Shown: piece by piece, positions 63,923 to 64,000 of the stretch
Layout: each line of letters begins with the position of its first letter
Numbering within the stretch: position 1 is the first letter of the stretch
Program-made: the position numbers and the translations under genes
The notes under the pieces: model-generated
What the model was told of the DNA's origin: nothing
What the model saw: the letters and a program-made list of their open reading frames with translations, nothing else
Databases searched by the model: none
NCBI RefSeq assembly: GCF_003602095.1
Contig: NZ_RAHH01000013.1
Coordinates: 84,930-148,929, forward strand
Length of the DNA: 64,000 nucleotides
Direction: 5' to 3'
Source of the DNA: Rahnella woolbedingensis
GTDB taxonomy: Bacteria; Pseudomonadota; Gammaproteobacteria; Enterobacterales; Enterobacteriaceae

Positions 63923-64000
63923 TGCTCTTTAACAATTTATCAGACAATCTGTGTGGGCACTCACAAGGCGATATCAGCCACCTCGGTGGCAAAAAATATC
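63923..64000 (+). other. rRNA leader with boxA antitermination signal
   Basis: TGCTCTTTAACA (63923-63934) is the Nus-factor boxA, followed by the conserved AATTTATCAGACAATCTGTG leader seen in enterobacterial rrn operons. A small hairpin GCCACC/GGTGGC (63977-63990) lies near the edge. The 16S gene begins beyond the window. Confidence 0.9.

Overview
This window is chromosomal DNA of an enterobacterium. Almost every gene has a close, full-length counterpart in Escherichia coli. Gene order and regulatory sites (CpxR box, CpxQ sRNA, met boxes, ARG boxes, OxyR site, cobalamin riboswitch, rrn P1/P2) are also of the Enterobacterales type. Joining the gpsA-cysE-trmL block directly to cpxAR, which are far apart in E. 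coli, together with a hybrid peroxiredoxin-glutaredoxin divergent from oxyR, suggests the Yersiniaceae (Rahnella/Ewingella/Serratia-like). The genus is inference from memory, not from a search.

Layout. 1-2.3 kb: the 3' end of tdh, then two leftward glycosyltransferase-type genes where E. coli has waaH. 2.5-6.4 kb: leftward gpmI-envC-yibQ. 6.7-9.9 kb: yibN-grxC-secB-gpsA-cysE. 10-15.7 kb: trmL, the cpxRA/cpxP envelope-stress locus with CpxQ, pfkA and sbp. 15.8-20.2 kb: tpiA, yiiQ, yiiR, fpr, emrD. 20.2-24 kb: glpFK and glpX (glycerol uptake and gluconeogenesis). 24.4-33.2 kb: zapB, rraA, menA, hslVU, ftsN, cytR, priA, rpmE. 33.4-38.8 kb: the methionine regulon (metJ, metBL, metF). 38.8-46.4 kb: ppc, argE and argCBH, i.e. 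anaplerosis and arginine synthesis. 46.5-51.7 kb: an accessory cluster with an M24 peptidase, fructose-type PTS IIC and IIB, a frameshifted M20 peptidase and a LacI-family regulator. 51.9-56.3 kb: redox block (Prx-Grx, oxyR, sthA) followed by fabR-yijD. 56.4-59.3 kb: an accessory rhamnogalacturonide transporter/hydrolase pair behind a KdgR-like box. 59.4-63.7 kb: trmA, a cobalamin riboswitch with an enlarged arm, btuB and murI. 63.7-64 kb: promoters and leader of an rRNA operon whose 16S gene lies beyond the window.

Most of the window is core metabolism and division. The accessory content is confined to three insertions (left-edge glycosyltransferases, PTS/peptidase cluster, rhiTN-like pair). 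I see no CRISPR array, prophage, transposase or tRNA gene, and no wholly new multi-gene system. The most interesting points are regulatory: an SD-occluding hairpin next to trmL, a terminator splitting glpK from glpX, overlapping palindromes upstream of cytR, repeats upstream of glpF, and the unusual btuB leader. The broken peptidase in the PTS cluster is also worth checking.
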